Source: Maribellus sp. CM-23 (lineage in GTDB: Bacteria > Bacteroidota > Bacteroidia > Bacteroidales > Prolixibacteraceae). Taken from it: a stretch of DNA of 64,000 bases. This document shows positions 35,110-44,073 of this stretch, one piece after another. The translations under genes were made by a program, and so were the position numbers. The notes below the pieces were generated by a model that saw nothing but the letters and a program-made list of their open reading frames with translations, made no database searches and was not told the origin of the DNA. The stretch spans positions 721,446-785,445 of the forward strand of contig NZ_JADWYJ010000001.1 of assembly GCF_021354595.1 (NCBI RefSeq), read 5' to 3'. Positions within the stretch are counted from its first letter, which is position 1. Each line of letters begins with the position of its first letter.

Positions 35110-35901
35110 ATGAGCGCAATAAAAGACAATTGGGACAATGGAGACCCTTATGAATATTTTATGGGTAGATGGAGCACATTAATGGCCCGGGAATTTCTCG
35201 TGTGGTTGAATGCACCTCTGCACACGAACTGGCTTGATGTTGGCTGCGGAACGGGTGCTTTAAGTAAAGCCATTGAACAAAACTGCTCTCCTCAAAATTT
35301 AACTTGCCTTGACCCTTCCTCTGTTTTCATTGAGAAAGCAAAAGAAAGAATTTCAATGAAGGCTGCATTTACCGTTGGCAGTGTTGAAAACATGCCCTTT
35401 GAAAATGAAAACTTTGATATTGTAGTATCCGGACTTGCCTTAAATTTTTTCCCAAAAACAGAGACTGCTTTAGCTGAAATAAAAAGAGTTTTAAAACCCG
35501 GGGGAGTTGTGGGGGCTTATGTATGGGATTACTCCGGAAGAATGGATTTTTTAAGGCATTTTTGGGACGCAGCTTATCAAATAGATCCAAAATCAAAAAC
35601 CATTGATGAGGGAATACGTTTCCCAATTTGCAGTTCGAATAATTTAATTCACGCATTTCAAAAAGCCGGGTTTGCGGAGATTGAATCGTCGTATTTATGT
35701 ATTGACACCCTATTTATAAATTTCGAAGATTACTGGAATCCGTTTTTAGGTGGACAAGGACCTGCTCCAGGTTATTTACTTTCTCTAAGCAAAGAATTAC
35801 AGGAAGACATAAAGAATAACATCCAGGAAAGACTTAATTGTGAACCTGATGGTTCAATCAAATTATTGGGCAGAGCAATTGCTATCAAAGGAAAATTATA
35901 A
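35110..35901 (+). CDS. class I SAM-dependent methyltransferase
   Basis: 263 residues from ATG 35110 (a GTG one codon earlier is possible). Motif I WLDVGCGTGALSKA (about 40-53), acidic loop after strand 2 (LTCLDPS), and motif IV/post region FDIVVSGLALNFF with LKPGGVVGAYVWD. It is of the Methyltransf_11 type; the substrate is unknown. The Crp/Fnr-type gene follows immediately, so they may be co-transcribed. Confidence 0.9.
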   Translation: MSAIKDNWDNGDPYEYFMGRWSTLMAREFLVWLNAPLHTNWLDVGCGTGALSKAIEQNCSPQNLTCLDPSSVFIEKAKERISMKAAFTVGSVENMPFENENFDIVVSGLALNFFPKTETALAEIKRVLKPGGVVGAYVWDYSGRMDFLRHFWDAAYQIDPKSKTIDEGIRFPICSSNNLIHAFQKAGFAEIESSYLCIDTLFINFEDYWNPFLGGQGPAPGYLLSLSKELQEDIKNNIQERLNCEPDGSIKLLGRAIAIKGKL

Positions 35902-35908
35902 AACAGCT

Positions 35909-36490
35909 GTGAAACCGGAAGAAACAGTAAATGCAATCAGCGAAAGATACTCTCCTCTCACTCCCGAATGCAGGGAGGAAATGGCGGCTTGTGCCACCCT
36001 TTTGTCGCTGAAAAAGGGCACGGTACTGGTACGCGAAGGTCAGTTTTCGGCCAAAACATATTACATCGTCAACGGATGCGCCAGGGCCTATTATTTAAAA
36101 GACGGGAAAGACATTTCGGAGTGGTTCGCCTTCGAAAATAAATTCATTAGTTCCATTGTCAGTTTCTTTACCGGAAAGCCCAGTCCGCACTACATTGAAC
36201 TGCTGGAGGATTCGTTGCTGCTGGAATTGCCAAAAGATCAGATAGAAAAGCTTTCGGACAAATACCACGATTTTGAACGCCTGATTCGGGTAGTGCTTAC
36301 CCATACCCTGCTAGACCAGCAGGAAAGAATTGCGTCCATACAGTTTTACAGTGCCGAGCAGAGATACGAAAACATTTTGGCCATTCACCCGAATATCACG
36401 CAAAGAGTTCCGTTAACACACATTGCGTCGTACCTGGGCATTACCCTCGAAACGTTGAGCCGGATCCGGAAATCAAAACACCGAATTTGA
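35909..36490 (+). CDS. Crp/Fnr family transcriptional regulator
   Basis: 193 residues from GTG 35909, 7 bases after the methyltransferase stop; in-frame starts at 35840/35849 would overlap that gene by about 50-60 bases. Cyclic-nucleotide-binding-type barrel (LKKGTVLVREGQFSAKTYYIVNGCARAY) and C-terminal HTH (VPLTHIASYLGITLETLSRIRK). No N-terminal Cys cluster for an Fe-S centre. An FNR-like box overlaps its stop codon and precedes the membrane protein gene, its probable target. Confidence 0.88.
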   Translation: MKPEETVNAISERYSPLTPECREEMAACATLLSLKKGTVLVREGQFSAKTYYIVNGCARAYYLKDGKDISEWFAFENKFISSIVSFFTGKPSPHYIELLEDSLLLELPKDQIEKLSDKYHDFERLIRVVLTHTLLDQQERIASIQFYSAEQRYENILAIHPNITQRVPLTHIASYLGITLETLSRIRKSKHRI

Positions 36491-36500
36491 TCTATGTCAA
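36487..36500. promoter_or_regulatory. FNR/CRP-type box
   Basis: TTGAT-CTAT-GTCAA matches the FNR consensus TTGATnnnnATCAA in 9 of 10 positions. The flanking bases extend the dyad (TTTGA...TCAAA). It includes the TGA stop of the regulator gene. Confidence 0.65.
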
Positions 36501-36522
36501 ATGCCCCTTTACCTTGACAAGC

Positions 36523-36530
36523 TACCTTTG
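36523..36530 (+). promoter_or_regulatory. -7 promoter box TACCTTTG
   Basis: Exact match to TAnnTTTG, 11 bases before the ATG at 36542. The FNR-type box is centred 33 bases upstream of the box centre, so about -40 from the expected start of transcription. Confidence 0.65.
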
Positions 36531-36541
36531 CGGCAAAAAAG

Positions 36542-37153
36542 ATGAAACGGATACATTACGTCTCGGGGCTTATCATAGCCTGCTTTGTCGGGCTTCATTT
36601 AATTAATCATGCAGTAAGCATTACAGGTGCCGAATCGCACATCGCCTGTATGAACCAACTGCAGTCCATTTACAGAACTACCGCAGGCGAAACGATATTG
36701 TTGGGTGCGGTTCTTCTCCAGGTTATTTCGGGTATCAGAATGTTCTTTCGGCAACGCCAATCGGCCACTGGTTTTTTTGAGAAATTACAACTCTGGTCCG
36801 GTTTGTACCTGGCCATTTTCTTTGTAATTCACCTGGGAGCTGTGTTTGCCGGCCGGTACATCCTCCACCTTGACACGAATTTCTATTTCGGCGTTGCCGG
36901 CCTGAACACCTTTCCCCATAACCTGTTTTTTATACCCTACTACGCGCTGGCAATCCTTTCATTCTTTGGTCATCTTGCTGCCATTCATCATAAAAAGATG
37001 AAAAGAAAAGTAATGGGCTTACCCGTGGACCTGCAATCGAAACTTGTTTTAGCAACCGGAGTTGTCTTAACATTGGTGATCTTCTATGGCCTGACAAATG
37101 GCTTAAACGGGGTTGAAATTCCCGAAGAATACAATTTATTGATTGGGAAATAA
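36542..37153 (+). CDS. five-helix membrane protein, cytochrome-b-like fold possible
   Basis: 203 residues with about five membrane helices and several intramembrane His (GLHLINH, VIHLGAV, FGHLAAIHH), reminiscent of succinate dehydrogenase cytochrome b/YfhL-type bundles, though haem binding is unproven. It is preceded by a consensus -7 box and an FNR-like box, so expression may respond to oxygen, nitric oxide or redox state through the adjacent Crp/Fnr protein. Function unknown. Confidence 0.75.
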   Translation: MKRIHYVSGLIIACFVGLHLINHAVSITGAESHIACMNQLQSIYRTTAGETILLGAVLLQVISGIRMFFRQRQSATGFFEKLQLWSGLYLAIFFVIHLGAVFAGRYILHLDTNFYFGVAGLNTFPHNLFFIPYYALAILSFFGHLAAIHHKKMKRKVMGLPVDLQSKLVLATGVVLTLVIFYGLTNGLNGVEIPEEYNLLIGK

Positions 37154-37615
37154 AACCAGAAGTGAGGTTGATTCGGCTACTCCCCAGGAGCTAAAAACTA
37201 CTCTGTAACATGAATCCCGAGGTGCAAACCTCTCACATCATCGGTCGACTTAAACACAATTTTTGCAGAAAAAAAGCTTGCTGCAATTGTATCGTTAGCT
37301 TTTTTATGTTTACTTTATTGTTGTCTAAAAGTTGACACCTTGAATACGCCTTTGAAAACAGCACAAAACATATGGGGATGAAGTGGCGCAGAGAGCCGTT
37401 TTGGAGGGGTAGATACTGACATTTGCTGAATCGCCCTGTATCACTCATGCTTTTTGCAATGCAGGTCATAAGGCATCATCAACCAACAAGGAAAGATACA
37501 CGAGGAAGAACCGGGAGGAATACAACAAAAAAATGGAACCGAGCCCTGAAACCCGAAAACAGAAGGGCAATCGCTAAATAAAAACAAAACAGTAGAACAA
37601 CTAAAACTTAACGCA
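37154..37615. other. intergenic region with 22-bp repeat copy
   Basis: 462 bases without a gene. GCTAAAAACTACTCTGTAACAT (37190-37211) matches 32925-32946 at 20 of 22 positions. A small hairpin GAGGT/ACCTC follows. The rest looks like the spacers between the preceding cassette-like genes. Confidence 0.5.
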
Positions 37616-38062
37616 ATGAACCCAATCTTAAACGCCATTTTACTTGGTTTTGTCGGACCGCAGGAACTGATTATAATAATGATCATTCTGATCTTTCCCG
37701 CCATCACCTTAATCCCGATGATCTTTTATTTACTCACTCTTCAAAACACCTTAAAGCAGGTGAGCCTTGAAAACCGGAAAATGGAACCGGGCATGGTTTG
37801 GCTCAGTTTAATTCCACTGTTTGGCGTGGTCTGGCAATTTATTATTGTAAATAAAATGGCCGAATCGCTAAAGCTGGAATTTGTCCAAAGAGGCATTAAA
37901 ACCAACGAAGTAAACCCCGGATCCGGAATAGGATTAGCGTATTGCGTCTTGTTTGCCTGCAGTATAATACCTATCCTGGGATATGCGACCGTAATTGCCG
38001 GAATCGTTTGTTGGATCATCTATTGGGTAAAAATCAATGATTACAAGGAACAACTTAGCTAG
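37616..38062 (+). CDS. four-helix membrane protein of unknown function
   Basis: 148 residues, four hydrophobic helices (about 15-40, 60-80, 105-122, 125-140) with short loops and a charged turn ENRKMEPG between the first two. The layout fits DUF4328-like small membrane proteins; not certain. It is followed 117 bases later by another small membrane protein. Confidence 0.65.
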   Translation: MNPILNAILLGFVGPQELIIIMIILIFPAITLIPMIFYLLTLQNTLKQVSLENRKMEPGMVWLSLIPLFGVVWQFIIVNKMAESLKLEFVQRGIKTNEVNPGSGIGLAYCVLFACSIIPILGYATVIAGIVCWIIYWVKINDYKEQLS

Positions 38063-38179
38063 CTAACCACCATAGTAAAACACAAATCCCCGATGCAATA
38101 TGAATGACAATGCAATGGCTAATGATCATCAGCCGGATGATACTTTAAATTAGCACTAACCTATTAAAAGGAACTGAAT

Positions 38180-38713
38180 ATGAACAAACATTTTGAAGAC
38201 TTGGAGAAACTGGATGACTTACTCAAGAAAGAGATCATTACGAAAGACGAATTTATAAAAGAGAAAGAAAGAATTTTAAGTGACAGGCCCCAAAACAATC
38301 CGGGGAATTTATTCGGACTTAGCGAAAATACCTATGGATTTCTCCTTCACATATCAGTGTTCCTGGGAATGATTCACCTGGTATTGGGCTTAATTGCCCC
38401 CATCATTTTATGGGTGCTTAACAAAGATAAATCACAACGCATTGATCAGCACGGAAAAAATGTAGTCAACTGGCTGTTGAGCTTAATGATCTATTTCACC
38501 GTTTTGTTTATACTGATACTTCCGATCAATTTCTTGTTTAATCTGTCGATCAGCTTTTCGTTTACCTTTAGCAGTCCGCTTTCGCTTTTCACCGGATTTG
38601 TGCCGATAACGATTCTGATGGTATTGAATATTGTTTTCATCATAACGGGAGCAGTAAAAGCCAATAAAGGAGAGATTTGGAAATATCCTTTAGCCATTAA
38701 CTTTTTTTCGTAG
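38180..38713 (+). CDS. SHOCT + DUF4870 (Tic20-like) membrane protein
   Basis: 177 residues. The N-terminal approximately 30 residues form a SHOCT-type helix (LEKLDDLLKKEIITKDEFIKEK). Then a DUF4870-type four-helix membrane domain (HISVFLGMIHLVLGLIAPII, the typical DQHGKNVVNW, ITGAVKANKGEIWKYPL). Function of the family is not established. The HEAT-like lipoprotein gene starts 44 bases downstream. Confidence 0.85.
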   Translation: MNKHFEDLEKLDDLLKKEIITKDEFIKEKERILSDRPQNNPGNLFGLSENTYGFLLHISVFLGMIHLVLGLIAPIILWVLNKDKSQRIDQHGKNVVNWLLSLMIYFTVLFILILPINFLFNLSISFSFTFSSPLSLFTGFVPITILMVLNIVFIITGAVKANKGEIWKYPLAINFFS

Positions 38714-38757
38714 TGAGAACTGTTTTCGTTACAGCAATGAAAACGAATGAAAATAAG

Positions 38758-39510
38758 ATGAAAAAAATAGTACAACTGGTACTGATTGTAAGCGTACTGA
38801 GCGCGTGTACGATTTCAAGTCATGAAAAAATTACCTTTCAGACGGTCTCGTCCGAGAACCTTGAAACGACAATACCCGCTTCCGGTCAATCCACCCTTTC
38901 GCACCTGGCATTGAATGAAAAGGACCTTGAGGTTCGGAAAGCAGCAGTTGAAAAACTGACGCTTCAATCTTCGCTTTCTCATGTAGCGCTGAACGATACC
39001 GACCCTGAAATACGAAAATTGGCGGTGAATAAGCTGACCCTTCAATCCACTTTGTCGCATATTGCAATAAATGACAACAACGGGGAAGTAAGAGTCGCGG
39101 CCCTAAAAAAAGTAACCCTTGAGTCCACGCTGGCACATGTCACATTAAACGATCCTGACGCAGAAATCAGGAAGTTTGCAGTAAGCAGGGTATCGCTACA
39201 ATCCACTTTGTCGCATGTAGCAATAAACGACAAAGATTTTGGAGTAAGGATAGCAGCCCTAAAAAAAGTAACCCTCGAGTCTACGTTGGCACATGTGGCA
39301 TTAAACGATCCTGAGGCGGAGATCAGAAAGTTAGCCGCAAGTATGGTATCGCTGCAATCCACTTTGTCGCATGTAGCACTGAACGACAAAAACAGTGAAG
39401 TAAAAAGATCGGCCATTCAAAAGTTAACAATAGAGTCAACACTTGAACATATAGCGTTAAACGACCCTGACCCGGAAATCCGGAAGTTGGCAGTAAAAAG
39501 GATGGAATAG
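38758..39510 (+). CDS. HEAT-like repeat lipoprotein
   Basis: About 250 residues from ATG 38758 (MKKIVQLVLIVSVLSAC, lipobox LSAC); longer in-frame starts at 38713 or 38737 would spoil the signal peptide. Then eight 26-residue repeats of the form STLSHVALNDxDxEIRKLAVxKLTLQ. Odd and even units differ (ending LTLQ/VSLQ versus VTLE), so the higher-order unit is 52 residues. The pattern fits two-helix HEAT-type solenoids that bind protein partners. It would sit in the periplasm or on the outer membrane. Ligand unknown. Confidence 0.8.
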   Translation: MKKIVQLVLIVSVLSACTISSHEKITFQTVSSENLETTIPASGQSTLSHLALNEKDLEVRKAAVEKLTLQSSLSHVALNDTDPEIRKLAVNKLTLQSTLSHIAINDNNGEVRVAALKKVTLESTLAHVTLNDPDAEIRKFAVSRVSLQSTLSHVAINDKDFGVRIAALKKVTLESTLAHVALNDPEAEIRKLAASMVSLQSTLSHVALNDKNSEVKRSAIQKLTIESTLEHIALNDPDPEIRKLAVKRME

Positions 39511-39815
39511 TTAACTGCTCCTACTAAAAAATTATTCACCGGAAAAAGCAGGGACTAAACGGCAGACCAAGCGGAATCGGCCCCTCAACAAGAGTTTTCT
39601 GTTTACACAACTCAATTCTCAGAAGTTCTTCAGTGTAATTTTTCTGAAATCTTTACCACAAAGCTTACTTCAATGAAAAACTTGAATTGATTAGTTATTA
39701 CGAAATTATGATCAAAATAACATACATAAAATATTTTAAATTAGATCAAAATGAGCTAATTTGCAGTCCGAAAAAACAGACCAAGACCGATTAACTTTAA
39801 CCCAAAAGATAAAAA
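39511..39815. other. AT-rich intergenic region
   Basis: 305 bases with no gene. It includes CTAATTTG (about 39755-39762), one base off the -7 consensus, 53 bases before the next ATG. No terminator was seen after the HEAT-like gene. Confidence 0.35.
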
Positions 39816-40664
39816 ATGAAAAAAGTATTCTTGATTTTTGCTTTGCAAGCATTTGCATTGTCGGTGTTTGCACAAACCCAAGACGTATCAACTACAGGCG
39901 GTACGCCTAATATCACTTTAACTCCTCTCGCCACCAAATCGGCGGCAATTGCCCCTCCAAGTAACGAACTATTTAACAACGGGCCCATTATTAACAGTCC
40001 CGGCACAGGTTCTGGTGGCGCTGACGAAAGTGTGTTGCAAAATACTTCACTAAGCATGGGTACCTTTGGCTTTGGCTTTCAAACATCTGCAGGAAACAGT
40101 GTAGCGGATGATTTTACGTTTACCCAATCAAGTGACATCAACCAAATTAAAGTTTTTGCTTACCAAACCGGCTCCTCAACAACATCAAGCATCACGGCTG
40201 TTTATCTTCAGATTTATGACGGCCAACCCGGTGCGGGAGGAAATGTTATCTGGGGAGATTTATCCACCAACCGTTTAGCCAGCACAACCTGGAGTGAAAT
40301 TTACCGAGTACAAGAGACCAGCTCAGGAACTACTGACCGCCCCATTATGGAGTGCGTTTGCGATGTAAACACAACTTTACCGGCCGGAACCTACTGGCTC
40401 GAGATACAGGTTGACGGATCTCTTGCTTCCGGGCCGTGGTGCCCATCGGTTACCATCACCGGAAACAGCACAACCGGGAATGCGATACAATATACCAATG
40501 ATAGTGGTAATTGGAACAGCTTATTAGATTTAGGAACAAATACTCCCCAGGGAGTTCCATTTATTATCACAGGCTTTACGGCAGTTCCTTTACATCCGGG
40601 CTACTTTGCCGGCTTATTTGCGCTATTGGCAGTAACTGTAATTGTAAGAAGAAGATTCTTCTAG
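39816..40664 (+). CDS. secreted protein with C-terminal sorting-type tail
   Basis: 282 residues. Signal peptide (ALSVFAQ), a Thr/Ser-rich linker, and a jelly-roll-like domain (about 85-250; FTFTQSSDINQIKVFAYQTG, PAGTYWLEIQVDGS). The tail VPLHPGYFAGLFALLAV...RRRFF has the motif-helix-Arg layout also seen in the protein at 25505. Such tails mark substrates of exosortase-like enzymes. No function can be assigned to the main domain. Confidence 0.75.
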   Translation: MKKVFLIFALQAFALSVFAQTQDVSTTGGTPNITLTPLATKSAAIAPPSNELFNNGPIINSPGTGSGGADESVLQNTSLSMGTFGFGFQTSAGNSVADDFTFTQSSDINQIKVFAYQTGSSTTSSITAVYLQIYDGQPGAGGNVIWGDLSTNRLASTTWSEIYRVQETSSGTTDRPIMECVCDVNTTLPAGTYWLEIQVDGSLASGPWCPSVTITGNSTTGNAIQYTNDSGNWNSLLDLGTNTPQGVPFIITGFTAVPLHPGYFAGLFALLAVTVIVRRRFF

Positions 40665-40686
40665 AAACTTATACAACCATGTATAA

Positions 40687-40726
40687 CAAAAAGGGAATGG
40701 TCATTGAATGGCTATTCCCTTTTTTG
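40687..40726 (+). terminator. rho-independent terminator
   Basis: AAAAAGGGAAT / ATTCCCTTTTTT stem after the secreted-protein gene. Confidence 0.8.
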
Positions 40727-40734
40727 ATAAATTT

Positions 40735-40767
40735 ATTCACCCGGAGACTTAGAGTCACCGGGTGAAT
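40735..40767. terminator. 10-bp perfect hairpin between convergent genes
   Basis: ATTCACCCGG / CCGGGTGAAT around AGACTTAGAGTCA. It is 28 bases from the stop of the minus-strand 1092-residue protein and may help end that transcript; the T-run is weak. Confidence 0.5.
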
Positions 40768-40794
40768 TATTTCGTGGCCATGCCTGTCGCAATA

Positions 40795-43700
40795 CTATTC
40801 CTTCCAGTCGATCAGGCGGCCGGGAGTCCACGGCGCATTGATCTTGTTTAGTTCGGCCTCCAATGCCGGAATCTCCTGTTCAACCATCTTTCTCAGGCTT
40901 TCCAGTACCGGCGGGAACTCTTCTTTCAGAATTTCATATCCGCGTTTTTCGGTAGTGGTAATTCCACTGGTCGATCCCATGTGGGTGTAAGTGATATGCC
41001 CCAGGCGGTCGTTCAGCGGCACCTGTTCCGGCGGCACTTCTTCGCCACTGGCCTTGGCCGGAACTCCGTTCATTTTGTAGTTCAGCGCCTCCAGTTCCAC
41101 TCCCAATGCCCGCGCTTTGTCCATCAACTGCTGCCCAGCACCCGGTGTAGCATAAATGGCTTGTTTTATCTGTTCCACCTTCTCCATCGATTCGCTGATC
41201 AACCTTCCTGCCCCCACCACTGACAAGGCGAGCTTGTTGACTTTGGCTGCAAAATCAACATTTTCGCGGTAATCTTCAGCCGGCAGCGTAGTGTTGTTCA
41301 GTTTCCGGCAAGTGAATTCAAGCGGCTCCACCAAGGTACTTAATTCGCCTTCGTGCCACATTTGCATTCCTACTTTGTAAGTTCCCGGCAGCACCATAAT
41401 CCCCCGGTTGCGCCCCGAAGAAACAGGATCGAACTTCCCGCTAAAACGCATACCGGCCGTGGCCGTGTAAGTCATGTTCCAGTTTACCCGGTTGATTCCC
41501 TTGGAAGGTGATTTGGCAAACTGGCTTACCACATTGCCTCCCTGGTCGTAAACCGTAAAAATCAAATGTGTTTTCTCCTGCTGGTCTTCGAGTTGCAGCT
41601 CCCGCCAGCTGGGCTGCGGGATCGGCTTTCCTTCTTCGAACAATTTCTTTTCCTCGTCTTTCCGAAGTTCCTTTTTGGTCTTCGGAACTTCTTTTAGAAA
41701 ATAAGTAAAAGTAGCGCCGTACTCCGGGTTCTTCGAATAAAAATAGGTATCGCCCTGGTTGTCTTTTCCATCGGTTTGAATGTACATCAAAGCATCTTTC
41801 ACCGGAAAAATGGCAGCCGTCTTGTTCTCCAAATCGGGTGTTACTTCGCGCAAAGGACTGTAATCATCCAGAATGTAGAACCCGCGCCCAAAGGTGGCAA
41901 TCACCAGGTCGCTTTCGCGCTCCTGAATGGCTATATCCCGAACAGCAATGGTGGGCAGGTCTGCTTTCATCTCGATCCAGTTTTGCCCGTTATCTACGGT
42001 AAAATAAATGCCAAACTCGGTACCTGCAAACAATAGTTCGGGCCGCAGAAAGTCCTGTGCAAGTGTATGGACGGTTCCGTTTTCAGGCAGGTTCCCCGAA
42101 ATGGAGGTCCAGGTCTTTCCTTTGTCGGTACTTTTATACACGTAAGGTTTAAAATCGTCGCGTTTCAGGTTATCAAAAGTGGCATACACCACATTTTCGT
42201 CGTAACGGTCGGGCAAAAGATCGCTCACATAGGTATATTCCGGAACACCGGGGAAAGATTTTACCTGTGTCCAGTTATCGCCGCCGTTTTCAGTGATGGA
42301 AATTACACCGTCGTCGGTTCCGGCATACAGCAAGCCCTCTTTTAGTTTTGATTCATCGAGCGAAACGATGGTTCCCCACTGCGAAGTGGAAACATCTTTC
42401 GCCACCGCGTCTGCCGGCCAGTATTTGCCCATTACCGGGAAGGAATTACGGTCTACCTGTGCTGTAAGATCGTCGCTGATCACCTCCCAGGTATTTCCCC
42501 GGTCGTCGCTGCGAAACACTTTGTTGGCTGCCACATACAAACGCGTTTTCATGTGCGGGCTGAGAATAAGCGGTGCATTCCAGTTCCATTTATAGGTAAG
42601 TTCGCCTTTTCGCTCGCGCGGTTTGATGCTGATGGTTTCCTCGCTTTTTTTATCGTAGCGGAACATATTTCCGTATTGATATTCGGTATACACAATGTCG
42701 GGATTTCCGGGTTCGGTAGCCGCCCAGAAACCATCGCCGCCCATGGTAATGTACCAATCGTCGTTGACCACACCGTTGCGGCTTGTGTTGCGCGAAGGCC
42801 CTCCCATGGAATTGTTGTCCTGCGTGCCGCCATACACGTTGTAAAAAGGCTCGGCATCGTCAACAAACACCCGGTAGAATTGAGTGACAGGAAGGTTTTC
42901 CTTAAAATCAAAAGTCAGTCCGCCGTCCCAGCTCTCGTAAATCCCTCCATCACCACCGATGATAAAATGTTCAGTGTCTTTCTGATCAATCCAAATCGCA
43001 TGGTCGTCCACGTGGCGGGTTTTGGTGGTGATGTTGTTCCAGGTTTTCCCGGCGTCGGTTGTATACACCGAACGTGTTTCCACCGAATAAACTTTGTCCA
43101 CGTCTTTCGGATCGCAATAAATTTCGTTGTAATACTGTCCGCTCGAATGATGGTCGCTCATTTTCTCCCAGCTTTCCCCCTTGTCGGTCGAACGGTAGAA
43201 GCCACCCTTATTGTCAGCCGCTTCCACAATCAGATAAACTACGTTCGGATCCACCGGTGAAACATCGATTCCCATACCCCCCAGCTGAACGCTTGGTAAA
43301 CCTTTGGTAACCTTGCGCCAGTTTTCGCCGCCATCGGTTGATTTGTACACGGCCGATTCAGGCCCGCCACCAATTTTAGTGAACGAAGTACGACGGCGTT
43401 GCTCCGAAGTGGCGTACATAATATCCGGATTCGAAGGATCGATCTTCACATTATTAACACCTGTGTTTTCACTTATCTCAAGCACTTTCTTCCAGTTTTC
43501 GCCACCGTCAGTCGACTTGTAAAGGCCACGTTCTGCGCCCGGTCCCCAGGCCGAGCCTTCGGCGGCAACAAAAACAACATCCGAATTCCGGGGGTCGATC
43601 ACAATTCCACCAATCTGCCGGCTTTCTTTCAATCCCATATTTTTGAAAGACTTCCCGCCATCAAGCGACTTGTAAACCCCGTCACCATAGCCCAAAGCAC

Positions 43701-44073
43701 GCTGGTGGTTGTTTTCGCCGGTACCCACCCACACTACGTTTGCATTATTGGGATCGAGCACCACCACGCCAATCGAATAAGTCCCGTAGTTGTCAAAAAC
43801 CGGTTTCCAGGTAGTCCCGTTGTTCTCTGTTTTCCAAACATTGCCACTGGCAACGCCCACATAATACTCCTTGGTGTTGTTGGGATTCACCGCAAAATCG
43901 GCAATTCGCCCACTTGCCCATGCCGGGCCGATGCTTCGCCATTTTAGGCCGCTCACCAGGCCGGAGTTAATAAAGGATTTGGGTTCTTCTTTTTTCTCGT
44001 CTTCTTTCTTTTTTGCATTCACCACCGTCGAAAACAGAAATACGACGGCCAGCAATAGTAACAGTTTCTTCAT
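40795..44073 (-). CDS. large secreted VPS10/sortilin-like Asp-box beta-propeller protein
   Basis: 1092 residues. Signal peptide (STVVNA), Lys/Glu-rich segment, then about 680 residues of propeller blades with repeated Asp-box motifs (S-x-D-x-G-x-x-W: KSTDGGENW, RSTDKGESW, RSDDRGNTW, KSTDKGKTW). A C-terminal region (about 760-1090) has beta-sandwich and helical sequence. Many Bacteroidota carry these exported proteins; their role is unclear, perhaps peptide or glycan handling. No operon partner is evident. Confidence 0.88.
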   Translation of the reverse strand: MKKLLLLLAVVFLFSTVVNAKKKEDEKKEEPKSFINSGLVSGLKWRSIGPAWASGRIADFAVNPNNTKEYYVGVASGNVWKTENNGTTWKPVFDNYGTYSIGVVVLDPNNANVVWVGTGENNHQRALGYGDGVYKSLDGGKSFKNMGLKESRQIGGIVIDPRNSDVVFVAAEGSAWGPGAERGLYKSTDGGENWKKVLEISENTGVNNVKIDPSNPDIMYATSEQRRRTSFTKIGGGPESAVYKSTDGGENWRKVTKGLPSVQLGGMGIDVSPVDPNVVYLIVEAADNKGGFYRSTDKGESWEKMSDHHSSGQYYNEIYCDPKDVDKVYSVETRSVYTTDAGKTWNNITTKTRHVDDHAIWIDQKDTEHFIIGGDGGIYESWDGGLTFDFKENLPVTQFYRVFVDDAEPFYNVYGGTQDNNSMGGPSRNTSRNGVVNDDWYITMGGDGFWAATEPGNPDIVYTEYQYGNMFRYDKKSEETISIKPRERKGELTYKWNWNAPLILSPHMKTRLYVAANKVFRSDDRGNTWEVISDDLTAQVDRNSFPVMGKYWPADAVAKDVSTSQWGTIVSLDESKLKEGLLYAGTDDGVISITENGGDNWTQVKSFPGVPEYTYVSDLLPDRYDENVVYATFDNLKRDDFKPYVYKSTDKGKTWTSISGNLPENGTVHTLAQDFLRPELLFAGTEFGIYFTVDNGQNWIEMKADLPTIAVRDIAIQERESDLVIATFGRGFYILDDYSPLREVTPDLENKTAAIFPVKDALMYIQTDGKDNQGDTYFYSKNPEYGATFTYFLKEVPKTKKELRKDEEKKLFEEGKPIPQPSWRELQLEDQQEKTHLIFTVYDQGGNVVSQFAKSPSKGINRVNWNMTYTATAGMRFSGKFDPVSSGRNRGIMVLPGTYKVGMQMWHEGELSTLVEPLEFTCRKLNNTTLPAEDYRENVDFAAKVNKLALSVVGAGRLISESMEKVEQIKQAIYATPGAGQQLMDKARALGVELEALNYKMNGVPAKASGEEVPPEQVPLNDRLGHITYTHMGSTSGITTTEKRGYEILKEEFPPVLESLRKMVEQEIPALEAELNKINAPWTPGRLIDWKE

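Noticed and set aside
32925..37211. Calling the accessory array a true integron
   Set aside because: No integrase gene in the window and the spacer ends do not match RYYYAAC/GTTRRRY fully. Kept only as a cassette-like hypothesis.
38881..39505. Regular 78-bp units suggesting a CRISPR array
   Set aside because: There are no spacers: units are contiguous and encode one continuous reading frame of a solenoid lipoprotein.
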